Shown: positions 1 through 10,492 of the stretch, one piece after another
Position numbering within the stretch: position 1 is the stretch's first letter
Layout: each line of letters begins with the position of its first letter
NCBI GenBank assembly: GCA_013115125.1
Contig: JABANN010000455.1
Span: 1 to 28,086, forward strand
Reading direction: 5' to 3'
Length of the DNA: 28,086 nt
From: Perkinsus olseni
Taxonomy: Eukaryota; Perkinsozoa; Perkinsida
Notes under the pieces: generated by a model
Database searches by the model: none
Told to the model about the DNA's origin: nothing
What the model saw: only the letters and a program-made list of their open reading frames with translations
Made by a program: the position numbers and the translations under genes

Positions 1-1037
1 GGCACGAACTGGTCATTGATGAACCTTCCGGCATTAGCTTCTACAAGGATAGACTCCACCCTTCTGATATGGGCGGTGACTCTGAAGATATCCCTTAGGC
101 CACTGATACTGAGCTTCCCTACGGTACCGGCATCACAGAACGGTTTACCCGTCGCCGCAGCAGCTGTTCTCTGTTGCGAACGACCACGCTCCATGTGCAT
201 CTGGTACTCTTGTCCCTGATCGCGAGCACACCTAGCCGCCTCGGATATCGAATCTTCCGGGCGAAGGTTGACCATTTCCACCGGCTGGCCGAGAGGCAGA
301 ATGGAGCCTGCTTCTCGACCTGTTGAGACTCGGGATCGTGATGCCAAGTCGAATCTCTCAACCTCATGGTGGGTGGATCGAACAGGCGCTTGAACAGGTG
401 GAGGCTGTGACGGGGTGATTCGAAGGAAACCCTGGTTAAGCTCCTGGTGGGTGTGCAGAACTGGCAGAGGTGCATTGGTGGATGAGTGAACATGCTCTTG
501 TTGCTGGCTCTCGAATAACATGGCTCGTGGACTAACCCTTCCACTGATCAATGATCGCTGATCACCCTCGGAACCTATGTCGAATCGCAATTGCGCTCGA
601 CTTGACGCCCCTGATCGCGATCCTCCCGCGCGAGCAATCTCGCGCGAATTACGCTCGTTGAGCTGGTCGTACCTCATTTCCAGCGCAAGAACATACGCGC
701 CTGCCTCAGCCAAGGCCTCTCGCCACTGATCTACCTCTTCGCCGAGCTTAGCCACCAACGCCTCATCGTCCCCGTCAGTGATAATGATGTTATCAGCCTG
801 CTCTTCAAGGCGTTTGATCTGTCCGCGGATCCGGCCTTTACGAATTCTGGCCTTCCTGAGCTCACTCGCCAGAGACTTCGTTGACTCGAAAGCCTCGGCG
901 GACTCGATCCACGACTGCCGAAGTTGAACTGGCACCTGACTCTGTGCCCCACCGTCGGCAACTGCGATTGACGTTTGCTGAACCTCGCCGTTGATGAGCT
1001 TGTCCTGGAGGTGTTCGGAAGGTGGAGGTGTCGCCAT
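1..1037 (-). CDS. Long open frame, cut by window edge; possible retroelement gag-like protein
   Basis: A single frame runs without a stop from an ATG at 1037 to the window edge, 345 codons. The protein begins MATPPPSEHLQD. Residues about 40-135 are charged and rich in Glu, Lys, Arg and Leu, suggesting a coiled coil. The middle (about 150-260) is rich in Gln, Pro, Ser and His and looks disordered. The visible C-terminal part (about 290-345) is again folded-looking. No zinc knuckle, protease or reverse transcriptase motif is visible. The layout (coiled coil, disordered linker, next to a repeat-rich area) fits the first part of a retroelement polyprotein, but a host protein is equally possible. 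What is visible looks whole. I do not recognise the family. Confidence 0.5.
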   Translation of the reverse strand, partial: MATPPPSEHLQDKLINGEVQQTSIAVADGGAQSQVPVQLRQSWIESAEAFESTKSLASELRKARIRKGRIRGQIKRLEEQADNIIITDGDDEALVAKLGEEVDQWREALAEAGAYVLALEMRYDQLNERNSREIARAGGSRSGASSRAQLRFDIGSEGDQRSLISGRVSPRAMLFESQQQEHVHSSTNAPLPVLHTHQELNQGFLRITPSQPPPVQAPVRSTHHEVERFDLASRSRVSTGREAGSILPLGQPVEMVNLRPEDSISEAARCARDQGQEYQMHMERGRSQQRTAAAATGKPFCDAGTVGKLSISGLRDIFRVTAHIRRVESILVEANAGRFINDQFV

Positions 1038-1192
1038 GATGTAACACTTTAACCAAACGAGCCGATTGGCGCAAAATACTAACTCTTACTAAAAACAGGG
1101 CAATCGTGCAAGAGCATGGTGAACAGCGATCAACTCAACCGCAGATCATCACGTTAATTAACTATCGCTCGCCCTTTAACACAATCCTCATC

Positions 1193-1747
1193 AGAGGAAA
1201 CACTTCCCCGATAGGCATTCAGTCGGGCCCAGTGGTGATGCTGGGCAACTCCCGACAGAACCTCCTAAGGCTCTGATACCTCCAGCCTGACCCAAGGCCC
1301 TTCTGCCACATGATGGGGCGCAGACATCCGCAACGAGTTTTCCACCATTCTGAGTCAACCGGTAGGTTGAGTGAATTCAAGAGGGAGTGTTCAACAGTTA
1401 CGAGGCCTCCGACGGGTTCTTCGCCTCCCTGGCAGTAGCAGTTGAGGAGTATCTCCCCACTTGCTCCACTGGGCGTACACTTACCAATGGGGCGCTCGTA
1501 AAAGGGCCCTAGAATTCGTCATTCTAGTCAAACCATCGGAGAAACTATTCTTACCAGATCTATCCAAGTCCGTGAACTCGTCCGTATGATCTTGAGAGTG
1601 CCTGAATCTGACCGGAGGGGAATAACCTGACTGCTTAGGCAATAGTGATGCTTACGTGCTATGCCCTCTAGCTACTGACAAGATGCCTTCGTCCAGAGTA
1701 GAGCTGCCAATGGCAGCAGCAGCAATAACTGTAGCGAATCGGAGCAT
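1193..1747 (-). pseudogene. Secreted cysteine-rich family, shortened copy A
   Basis: Fifth member of the local cysteine-rich family. The ATG at 1747 starts a clear signal peptide (MLRFATVIAAAAIG). Downstream come a middle exon, an intron beginning GTAAGAATAG, the conserved ERPIGKCTPSG exon, a second intron, and the Cys-rich exon ending CLSGKCFL. The last exon found in the four other copies (GCPxG...VCMY) is absent: similarity stops near 1190. A TAA follows the signal-peptide exon at the same place as in copy C minus, and no intron I can place restores the frame. I call it a decayed copy. Nucleotide similarity to 4561-4870 and 7308-7620 is very high, including the 20-base stretch at 1201. Confidence 0.7.
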
Positions 1748-2190
1748 TGGGGGGTATTGACTCAATACGATTGAGAATTGTTGCATCAATTGATGCGCAC
1801 GGTTCCCCCGGTTCTGCTTTACTGGCACGCGGACGCACAGTGCCCCGTGAACTTCGCGCACGCTTGGCGCCGAAGCCGATAGTGTCTCGTCAAGAAGAGT
1901 TATAATTACCTATATTGGTGGCATTGGTTCGGCTCCGTCACAAGAGAGCAACCGAGCAAACTGCCTGAAAATGCTGAAATGCTAAATCACATATTGCCTA
2001 CTGCGCTATATTCGTGCTCAATCAGTTAGTTTAGTAGGCACTGTCTCGGAGACAGTGTCTCCCTCTGTACATGCGTGGCGCACCGTGCAGGTGGTCTTCT
2101 GCGCTAGCGTGCTAGTGAAGGAGGAACTGCTTATCATGGGCCTTCCAGCCGGCCCAAGTTGAGTATTGAGCGTCTATAGCTCTCTAGTCT
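1748..2190. other. Non-coding stretch upstream of copy A
   Basis: No supported gene. In copies B and C the matching space leads to a divergent plus-strand partner. Here no such partner can be recognised. A TTACCTATATTGG segment near 1909 resembles one at 5688 in the B intergenic region. A perfect hairpin sits at 2039-2057. Confidence 0.4.
2039..2057. repeat. Perfect short inverted repeat
   Basis: CACTGTCTC, one G, then GAGACAGTG: two 9-base arms with no mismatch and a one-base centre. It lies in non-coding DNA between copy A and the decayed stretch that starts at 2191. Function unknown. Confidence 0.7.
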
Positions 2191-3444
2191 GTGGTAATCT
2201 TAGCTCAAGGTCTCAGTGTACATTTGGTTGATGCGTCTCTTCAGCTTTGTGACAAAGCTTGTCGACAAAGCCTTCGTCGGGTCGTGTTGACTCCAGTAGC
2301 CACCAAGAGGCACCGAACAGCATCTACCAGCCTGCAGAGTCTGAAGTCCACCAGAACAACGGCGAGAGCGGCAAGAACGCGTCTGGTTACCCGGCTTGCG
2401 GCCGAGCGTCTAGTTATTAGAGATCGAGAAACCGTGGGAGTCAGCGAAAACGATCCCGAGATACAAGTAGATCTGGAAGGGGAGGAGGCGCCCGAGGAGC
2501 AGTATGCTGACGCATGTGCCAAGGTCACACTCGGCGAACGAGCCTTAGTGCAAGCTCGTAGTCCTGAGCAACCTGATACACCTGAGTAGACTACTTGCGG
2601 ACTAAGTCCGCAAGAGACGAGGACTGACCCCATCACTTGGGAAGGGATTCGTTACGCCTTTAGCAGGGAGTGGCGCCTGAAGCTTAAGCTCTCAAAGAGC
2701 GATGAAGCCGAATACGATGGTCCCGAAGGTGTTCCTGCAAAGGCTGAGAGATAGATTCCGCTTTCGGAAGCACAGCGAGATGCCATCTCGGAGATGGTTC
2801 GCGTCATCTTTCACGAGGCTGGACTCGGCACTTAAGATGATCAGGGTAATTTCACCGCAGCAGTACCACAGACGACATTGCTGAGCAAGTACCTATAGAG
2901 CTCGCATCTCGTTAACAATTCTCCGCCACCGAGGTTCGAAAGGATAGTTTTCTATCAAAAGGAGCATTCACAGACGGAAATTTCGATTTTGGACCCTTTC
3001 ATGAGATCCAGTGACAAAGCTTCACTCCGAGTTGTTTCAATACCTCGGCATGTAAGACTTACATTTCACATTAAACTGACAGTATTGAGGCAGATGCGAG
3101 ATCTTGTTCCCGGAGGTACTCGTGGTAGGCCGGCTATGAAGACGGGGAAACTAATTGCGGCTCCATCTCCGAGAGTGGGTAGTAGGGGCGCTACTATTGA
3201 CCATCACTATGGACTTGTTGATCCATGTGACTACGTTTCTGTACCACCTCTCTTCTGCGCACTGCGGGAAGCGCTAGCGTTTCGTGGTCGTGCGCAGCCC
3301 CCGCAGCTGTGGACGCGGATTCTGCCAGGAGGAAAGGACGTTCCTGACGCTGACCTCGCTCTCAGAGCAACACTCTTCGGCTTGATGAACAGAGATTATT
3401 CAACAGGGCCTGTTGAACAGGCTGAACTAACCCCCTTCAGATGA
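2191..3444 (+). pseudogene. Decayed coding-like stretch, family not recognised (possible retroelement fossil)
   Basis: Plus-strand frames here have coding character, with many acidic and polar residues in 2191-2589 and a long frame in 2989-3444 that includes a GTRGRPAMKTGK segment. The stretch is clearly broken in several places and looks old. It sits where a divergent partner of copy A would be expected, between repeat units, so it may be an inserted mobile element remnant. No catalytic motif of a transposase, reverse transcriptase or integrase is visible, so the family stays open. No terminal repeats were found by eye. Confidence 0.35.
2594..2614. repeat. Perfect 10-bp-arm palindrome
   Basis: CTTGCGGACT, one A, AGTCCGCAAG. 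It starts five bases after the TAG that ends the 2191-2589 frame. The arms are perfect. It could be a structured RNA end or chance; no T-run follows. Confidence 0.7.
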
Positions 3445-3463
3445 TACATCGGTGCTAGTCTAA

Positions 3464-4105
3464 CTAAGCCTTGGATCGTTGGACTCTAAACTCACACGCA
3501 CCTTCCTTCCTCGCATGATAATCGAACCCTTCATAGCGCCGATTCCAGTGCAAGCTGTGATACTCGCCTCCATTCGTCAGGGAGCTGTATTGAGCTATCG
3601 GGCCATGCCAGCCGCTTTCTAATATTCTCATATTCCCATCATGACAGCTCGTATGCTCTTCATCCAAGTAGATACCAGCTTGCCTTCTTGTACCGAATTG
3701 CCTCATCCAGGTGTTCTCTCTTATGGTCAGCCTTCTGTTCTTAGTCAGTCGCGAGAAGGGGCAGATGAAGTCGCTGTAACGCATCGAAAACTTCCACCGA
3801 CCAGCCCGGGCATCAGCAATGCTGGTTCAGCATCACCGCTAGACTAGCGGAGTAGAGATGTGTGAAGCGCCCAGCTTGAGGAGGAGGGAAAGCTCAATAA
3901 TCTAGGGCCTATCAGCGTGAAAGTCCTAATGGAGACCTTTCAGCTTTGTATTTATCCAACGATAAGAGTCATAAGTGCTAACGTCGACTCGTGTAAGGGC
4001 AGAGCCTGAAGGCTCCACTACCAGTTGTTCACTCATCGGAATAGATACCCGCTGGGACAGCGAGCCAAACCAAAAGATTTCGTACTGTTCCCCGCTCGTT
4101 CACGT
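3464..4105 (-). CDS. Unidentified minus-strand coding block with at least two exons
   Basis: Two coding-like segments are visible. The lower one (to the stop at 3467) reads CHDGNMRILESGWHG and continues through a Tyr/His/Trp-rich stretch to a basic end. The upper one (about 4105-3930) begins SGEQYEIFWFGSLSQ and ends with LKGLH and a stop. Aromatic and polar residues alternate, as in a small beta-rich secreted protein. The exon joint cannot be fixed. Part of the DNA (3640-3700 and 4160-4320) recurs at 6845-6900 and 6930-7070, so the gene belonged to the repeat unit and was mostly lost from the second unit. I do not recognise the family. Confidence 0.4.
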
Positions 4106-4417
4106 TGAAGAAGGTAAGCTACTCATCGACACCTTCTCCCATACACAGCGTATTGGCTGCACTTGTAACGCAAAGCTGGAAATGGAAACTACCAGCTTCG
4201 GAAGCTGAGCCAAAGCTGAGCTTCCGAGTTGAGAGACTATGTAACGGAAAGTGGAATAGAAAACAGATACGCAGTCTGACTAAAGGAATGGCTGCTGTCT
4301 ATGATGATGAGCAAGATAGAGGGAATGAGAACCTCCTTACGCTTGTCACACGGGGTGATGCCAGCTGAAGCCGGGAAATCTCGCCCAACATCAACAAGGG
4401 GGGCGCTGAAGCGACCC

Positions 4418-5096
4418 TCACTTCGGGTACATGCACACCGGGCCGAACTTCAGGAAGGAGAAACCTTTGGTACCCGCCGGACATCCCTGAAGGAAAGAGA
4501 TGAGACAGAATCGAATCAACCGTCAGGATATCATCCCTCACTGGCGTAGGTGAGAGGAAACACTTCCCCGATAGGCATTCAGTCGGACCCAGTGGTGATG
4601 CAGGGCAACTCCCGACAGAACCTCCTAGGGCTCTGATACCTCCGGCCTGTCCCAAGACCCTTCTGCCACATGATGGGGCGCAGACGTAGGAAAGGAGTCT
4701 TCTACCACTCTGAGGCAACCGCCAGGCTGAGTGAGATGGATGAATTGTTTCCGCAATTACGACGCCTCCGACGGGTTCTTCGCCTCCCTGGCAGCGACAG
4801 TCGAGGAGTATCTCCCCACTTGCTCCACTTGGTGTACATTCACCAACGGGGCGCTCGTCCAAGGAACCTACAGTTAAGTATCAAAATCGGGTGAGCGGCG
4901 AAACCGTCCTCACCATCGGGTCCACCCAAGCTTATGAACTCCTCCTCCGAACCTCCGAATCTGACGAGGATGGAATAATCCAAACTGAAGGGTTGTGATG
5001 CATACGTGCCGTGGCCTCTAGCGACAGACAAAACTCCTTTACCCTGGGCAGAGCTACCGACGATAACAACGGCGATAACCGGATGAAGCGGAGCAT
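4418..5096 (-). CDS. Secreted cysteine-rich family, copy B minus
   Basis: ATG at 5096 and stop at 4418. Coding parts, in order: a short signal-peptide region; an exon giving YSILVRFGGSEEEF; the exon GSLDERPVGECTPSG ending in DCRCQGGEEP; the exon SYVCAPSCGRRVLGQ to CLSGKCFL; and a last exon GCPAGTKGFSFLKFGPVCMYPK. The last intron has clear ends (GTGAGGGAT...CCTTCAG). The 51-nt intron at about 4707-4757 is a multiple of three with no stop, so it might also be retained. The signal peptide is one base short against copy A, which throws the start out of frame. The gene may therefore be decayed, or use another start. Conserved cysteines suggest a disulfide-rich mature domain of about 110 residues. 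Function unknown. Confidence 0.6.
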
Positions 5097-5768
5097 TGGG
5101 GGAGGCGTAGAAGGCGCAGCCAGCTGCGGAGTACGGCTCTGTTTATTAGTGCAAGCCAGCTTAGCTCGCTCGATGGCAGCTCAAGGGACGCTCGCAAAAG
5201 GCGAAGGTGGTAGTGTAACAAACCCAGGAGCGTTGCTCGCTGCATCAGCGCCCAAGTACGCATGTGGACGCCTCCTGAAACTCCACGTAAGCTGAGTCAC
5301 GTCATGCAGATACCTGCACGCCTACGCAAGACTCCGGAGAGGAGTCCTCCGAGATCTCGCACGGCTTGCCTCTCAGCTACGGCAACTCAGAAATACTTAG
5401 TGCAGCGCCCACCCTCACTATCGTATGTCGGTCTTCCCTCCTGAAAGACGGCGTTTGGCTCCGAGAATAAGATATCATGGACACCCGTCCGCCCCTTGCA
5501 CGAGTCACGGCTATGGTTACGTGACGTTGAGCTAGAGCTAGTTGCGTACGTGTGTTCAACAAACTTGGTTGCGGTCCCTCGTAAAGCGTTGCCCCGCCGT
5601 GTCGTGGTTCCAAGAGTTCGGACGAGCTGTACGACCTCCCCTCTCACCTAGCCGGAGCATTGCTTGCCCCGTCACCAGGGCTGAGTTACCTATATTGTGG
5701 TGAAAATGGAACGCGAACCGATTTAGTTAAGCGCAAGGCATACGCTCCAGTCCTAATTGCTCAAACCC
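5097..5768. promoter_or_regulatory. Shared divergent upstream region of pair B
   Basis: 672 bases between the two divergent starts. Blocks at about 5283-5345 and 5465-5560 match 8310-8345 and 8475-8560 of pair C. This suggests retained control sequence or simply shared ancestry. No core promoter element can be named with confidence. Confidence 0.4.
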
Positions 5769-6450
5769 ATGCTCCGCTTCGTCACTTTTTTTTGCAGCTG
5801 TCGCAGTCAGCAGCTTTGCTCAGGATGAAGCCATCCCGTCTGCCGTGCTGGAAGCGTACGTATCTTTGCTGCCCATGAGATCGAAGTCTCCCTCACAGGT
5901 CCAGGAATTTCAAAGAAGTGAAAGACGAAGCCGTTGAATCGACTGAGCTTGGCAGGGTCCCATCAGGTGAAGGTGGCTACACCGAGAATGGCCTTTCCGA
6001 GGTGGTTATTGGTCCCTCATATGAGCGGCCCACCGGCAAATGTCAGCCTGGGTACGGTGGGGTTTGGGGTTGTGCCTGCGAGGGAGATGAAGAAGCCTTC
6101 GGCGTTCTGGTAGGTCATGCACGCCTCTCTTGCAGACGACACGTGCGTGTTAGAACCAGCAGGGATATGTTCAAGCAGTCGTATGCACCCCGTATTGTGA
6201 TGACACAAGAGTCCGTAGAATCCTGAGGCAGGGGGCCCTGGAGGGGTCGGATGACGAGAGCTGCCCTGCGCCTAAGCACGACAAGGCTGAATGCATATCA
6301 GGGTTGTGTTTCATCGCAGCCGGGAAGGTGAGCGGAGAGGCCGGCTATAACGAATGCAAAGATGCTTTGCTGTCTCCTCAGGGGTGCCCGCCAGGGATGA
6401 GGGGTACCTCCGTCAAAGGACTCGGTGATGTGTGCATGTACTTCTATTAG
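5769..6450 (+). CDS. Secreted cysteine-rich family, copy B plus
   Basis: The ATG at 5769 gives MLRFVTFF and then, after a run of eight T, AAVAVSSFAQDEA in the next frame. One T too many, or a splice event at the TTTTTTTTGCAG tract, separates the two. Downstream the frame gives GPSYERPTGKCQPGYGG, WGCACEGDEEAFGVL, an intron GTAGGTCATG...CAGCAG, then CTPYCDDTRVRRILRQ, ESCPAPKHDKAECISG and LCFIAAGK. An intron GTGAGCGG...CTCCTCAG follows, and the last exon reads GCPPGMRGTSVKGLG to VCMYFY with TAG at 6448. Exon order and cysteine spacing match the minus-strand copies. Likely secreted, disulfide-bonded; role unknown. Upstream the protein ends a signal peptide at about residue 17. Confidence 0.6.
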
Positions 6451-7163
6451 CGACCGCCCGGTTAGACGGGTGTCTCTTCGTTGACTCCACAGGGTCTGTA
6501 GGTTGTCGTTAGCTTCACTTTACTCGTCAAGACAGTCATCTCTCCGGAATTTTTATGTACTTCATCAAACCTGGCGTTCGTCGTCAGATCGGGTCAGCCA
6601 GTGGCCCTTTTCGATGCTCAACTTTGCGGCCTCGGCTGATCTCAGCTCGATAAGGAGATCCGTGGAGTTGTTGGGGTTAAATTTTAAGGTCTGCATCCCT
6701 CATACCGAGGTTGTAAAGGAATTGCATAATAGCTAGAACTTCTAGCCTACAGTAGAAGCAGCGAATCTGTACCTCGTCGCTTGCTGCGGAGGCTCTCGTC
6801 ACATGCAGATTTGACTGAGAGTAGTCATTCATCCGCAGAGACTGTCCGCATGTTTTCGATCCAAGCAGATATCAGCTTGCCTTGACGAACTGGCTCATGA
6901 AGTGGCTACCTCTGATGCTCACTTATTCTTGTAACGCAAAGCTGAAAATGGGAACTACCTAGCTCCTGAGTTGAGATACCATGATGGCAAGTTGAATAGA
7001 CAACAGATACGCAGTCTGACTAAAGGAATGACCACTATATGTGATGGTGAGCAAGATATAGAAAATTAGACCCTCCTGACCTCTGTTACACGACCCCGTT
7101 GAGGCCGGGGAAGCGCACCAAACACCGGTATTCGGGCCAACAGCAGGTGCTCTGAAGCGACCC
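6451..7163. other. Intergenic stretch between units B and C
   Basis: The first 190 bases match the 3' flank of copy C plus (9362-9610). Bases 6845-7070 match parts of 3640-4320, remnants of the gene at 3464-4105. No intact gene is visible. Confidence 0.5.
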
Positions 7164-7865
7164 TCACACCGTGTACATGCACACCTGCCCGAAGTTCGAC
7201 AAGGAGAAACTTTTCATGCCTGCCGGACATCCCTGAAGAAAATAGAAAAGACACAATCGAATCAACCGTCCTATCAATATTCGCTCACATTCTTAGGTGA
7301 GAGAAAACACTTCCCTGATAGGCATTCAGTCGGGCCCAGTGGTGATGCAGGGCAACTCCCGACAGAACCTCCTAGGGCTCTGACACCTCTGGCCTGTCCC
7401 AAGACCCTCCTGCTACATGATGGGGCACAGACGTACGAATGTAGTGTAAGTCCGATCTGAGGAAATCCTGAAGCTGAGTGCAAAGAAAGGACATGCTGAG
7501 CAATCACCGCGCCTGGGATGGGTTCTTCGCCTGCCTGGCAGTGACAGTCGAGGAGAATCGACCCACTTGGCCCCACTTTCCCACTGGGTCTACATTCACC
7601 TTTGGGGCGCTCGTACAAGGGTCCTACAATTCGTCATACTAGTCAAACCATCGGAGGACCTATCCCCACCAGATCCGTTCAAGCTCGTGAGCTCCTCCAT
7701 CGTATGATTTTCAGGGTGCCCGAATCTGACCGGAGGGGGATAGTCCGACTAACTATACTACAGCGATGCTTACGTGCCGTGCCCTCTAGCTACTGGCAAG
7801 ACGCCTTCGCCCTGAGTAGAAGCGCTGATGGCAACAATGGCAATAACAGTAGCGATTCGGAGCAT
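7164..7865 (-). CDS. Secreted cysteine-rich family, copy C minus
   Basis: ATG at 7865 starts a good signal peptide (MLRIATVIAIVAISA). Later exons: a short acidic piece (MEELTSLNGSGGD), GTLYERPKGECRPSG to DCHCQAGEEP, SYVCAPSCSRRVLGQ to CLSGKCFL, and the last exon GCPAGMKSFSLSNFG to VCMYTV with the stop at 7164. The final intron is GTGAGCGAAT...TTTCTTCAG, homologous to that of copy B minus. After the signal-peptide exon a TAA appears at the same point as in copy A. Either a small intron I cannot place is removed or the copy is dead. Function unknown. Confidence 0.55.
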
Positions 7866-8679
7866 GGGGGAGGGTGTGAACGAGATCGATCGACTGCCTT
7901 AAGTGTGGTGGATCCAGTCGAGGACTTCTAGTATCAAGTTCGAGCCCGAGTGCATAGAAGGACATCTGGGCTATAACCAAGTACAGAGTGGCTATTTGAG
8001 ACGAGTATCAAAGGGCGCTAAGACCAGTCTAATAATAATAGGGAATAGGGGAGTTGAGCGATAATGTGATCTCTACCATGACCTGTAGCTGAATGTAGCA
8101 CGTGTACTCCTGCACGCGGGTGCAAGGCGCATAATGGCGCCAGGTTAGACGGGTGTCCAAGCCAAACTATACACAGTAGCAGTAAGGGTAAGTGCAGCGA
8201 CGATGGTGTAAGAGCTGAGCAGTACTTTGCCGGCTGGCAGCTGTTACATAACGTATAGTTGTCACTATGCTCTCAATATCGTGCACATCGCTGAGGCGCG
8301 GCGTATACTCAGTCACGTCACGCATTCGTCTGCACCCCTACGCTGTGGTCGGGACTTGAATGCCGTGTAAGCTGTATGACCTGCCCTTCAATTCTGGCGG
8401 CTTGCTGAAGCCCTGTCACGGCCTTCTTATCACCACTATTGTATGGCAATTTCCGCCTTAGAGGGACATGTCTTGATGAATAAGAAATGATGAACCTCCT
8501 TCCGTCCCTTGTGCATCACGTGACGCGGCGTTGAGCTGAAGCTACTTGCTCACGTCTCTCAGCTAGCTGATCTCGTCGTTTAGCCGTCTGTCTCTGACTT
8601 CTAGATTGACTCTCTCTTTCGAGCCACCCACAGTATCGCTTCCTTGAACTTCATGCGGAGTCCGTGGAGTGCTCATTCA
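7866..8679. promoter_or_regulatory. Shared divergent upstream region of pair C
   Basis: 814 bases between the divergent starts, with blocks matching the B intergenic region (see 5097-5768), including GTCACGTCA near 8312 and CGTGACG...CGTTGAGCT near 8519-8538. No gene seen. Confidence 0.4.
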
Positions 8680-9361
8680 ATGCTTCAACTCGCCGCTCTT
8701 GTTGCAGCCGTTGCAGGAGTCAGAAGCTCCGTCCAGACCGGAGTCTCCTTGCCTGCTAGCGGACCGCTGGAGAGGAACGTACCCATTACTTCGGACGTAC
8801 TCCCTTTGATCAAGCTCACGAAGCCCAGGGAATTGAGAGACGAAGTCGTGAACTCGACTGAGGCTGGTAGAGTCCTCTCAGGTGACGTTCCTCCTCCCAG
8901 TTGTGATTGCAGGTCCCCCATATGAACGCCCAACTGGTGACTGTAAGCCCGCGTACGGTGGGGTCTGGGGCTGCGCCTGTACAGGAGACGAAGAAGCCTT
9001 TGGGGTTCTGGTGGGCCATCGTGCTCCTCTTCCTGCCTAAGTGGTGACGCTTGTTAGAACAAACAAGGGTATTTGGAGGCGGTCGTATGCGCGCCGTACT
9101 GTGACGACAGAAGAGTTCGTAGAACTCTGAGGCAATCGACTAAGAGGGCCTTAGGGGGGTCGTCTGTTCCCGAAAGCTGCCCCGTGCCCCACCACGGCAG
9201 GGCTGAATGCTTATCTGGGCTGTGCTTCATCGCATTGGAGGGGGTGAGGGGAAAGCCTGGCCACTATGAACATGGAATTGTTTCCTTTTCAGGGGTGTCC
9301 GCCGGGTATGAAGGGTGCTGCCGTCCAAGGACTCGGTAAAGTGTGTATGTACTTTTATTAA
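8680..9361 (+). CDS. Secreted cysteine-rich family, copy C plus
   Basis: ATG at 8680 was chosen because MLQLAALVAAVAGVRS is a good signal peptide and lines up with the starts of the other copies. An in-frame ATG at 8653 would add nine residues. The first exon ends ...STEAGRVLSG at a 31-nt intron (GTGACGTTCC...GATTGCAG), then GPPYERPTGDCKPAYGG, WGCACTGDEEAFGVL, a second intron, CAPYCDDRRVRRTLRQ, ESCPVPHHGRAECLSG, LCFIALEG, an intron GTGAGGGG...TTTTCAG, and GCPPGMKGAAVQGLG to VCMYFY with TAA at 9359. The second intron's acceptor leaves the frame one base off by my reading. This is the best preserved member at its 5' end. Confidence 0.65.
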
Positions 9362-10492
9362 GGACTGTGCAGGCCGACGGGTCTCTCTAAATACCCTCGG
9401 CCCGGCTATCGATATCTCGCTGAGCATCATGCTCATACTTCCCACTCAGTCGCAGCAGTACTTGCATAGTCTACGAAGTACCAAGTATCTTCCTTCATTC
9501 GTCAACACAAGGAATAGTCATTCCACTAGGATTTTTGTGTCCTCATCCGCCCTGGCATCCTGAGTATTCACAGTCAGATCGCTCAGCCAGTATTCTTTTC
9601 GATTCCTAGCTTTGCGTTACCAGTCAACTTCTCAATATGGGGGAGAGAGGTCGTGGAGGCCTCAGGCTCGAATCGCAGCACTTGCTCTCGTACTCTGAAG
9701 AGGTCCAATACGGTAAAGCCTTCGACATCTGCGCACTCTCTATAGCCTCACATTGAGGTCTCACTGTATCATTCAATAACCCTTCCCCATACTTGGTCTG
9801 TCGATATTAATGCGCTACTAGCTCAAATAACCGTTGTCACCAGAGTGCAAACGGATGTCGCTATCCGGGACTGTGAGAGCCGCTCTCGAACGACAGTCTG
9901 CGTGAACACCTACAAATCTTGGACACTCGAACACAGGTGTTGGAAACTCTTCGAGGCATGGGATTTTTTTAACCAACTATGAACTGGGGGAGTCTAATAA
10001 CCCCATGGAGGCCATGGGAGCCATTGGACGATGGCCTGAAGCGCCCTTACAGTCACCACTAGTTCACTCCTAATTCTGTCCACTTCAACCACACTTGGGC
10101 TTCGTGGGGTCTTTACGCGTCCCGGGGAGTCACCATCAATCCGTATCGTCCATGCGCCCCGGGTATATCTTTCATAGTGTTCGGTACGGATGAGTTTGTA
10201 ACCTTCTCACATTAAGAGAGCGTGTTTAGGATGCTATAGGTTCTTCTATGAATGTCAATGGGGCCGGACTTCATACTAGAGGTACGCCTGACCACCGAGA
10301 TGATGAGTTTTCCCTCGTCCGCATTCCCATGGGGCCTCAGTAGCCCTCGGCCTAGTTTTCCTCTGACTATAACACTACGCAAGAGGATGTGCCGAGGACA
10401 AACGCCACTGATGATACTCTCAGCACATGATGATCAAACTAAGAATTGGACATGATAAGAATAATAACGGCGTATTAGAACCCATGAGAGCC
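9362..10492. other. Gene-poor stretch
   Basis: The first 250 bases match the flank of copy B plus. From about 9640 to 10492 I see no supported gene on either strand. The open frame on the plus strand near 10252-10455 shows no coding features. Confidence 0.5.

Larger units (their letters stand above)
4150..9640. repeat. Two tandem repeat units carrying divergent gene pairs
   Basis: Unit B (about 4150-6900) and unit C (about 6900-9640) share order and sequence along their length. Anchors: AACAGATACGCAGTCTGAC at 4262 and 7002 (2740 apart); CACTTCCC.GATAGGCATT at 4561 and 7308 (2747 apart); the intergenic blocks near 5290-5560 and 8310-8560; the plus genes; and the 3' flanks 6451-6640 and 9362-9610. 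A partial third unit gives the anchor at 1201, 3360 bases before 4561. Many substitutions and small indels separate the units, so the duplication is not recent. Confidence 0.8.

Noticed and set aside
2241-2636. Minus-strand 131-residue protein
   Set aside because: Composition is Ser/Arg-rich low complexity, typical of an antisense shadow of the acidic plus frame.
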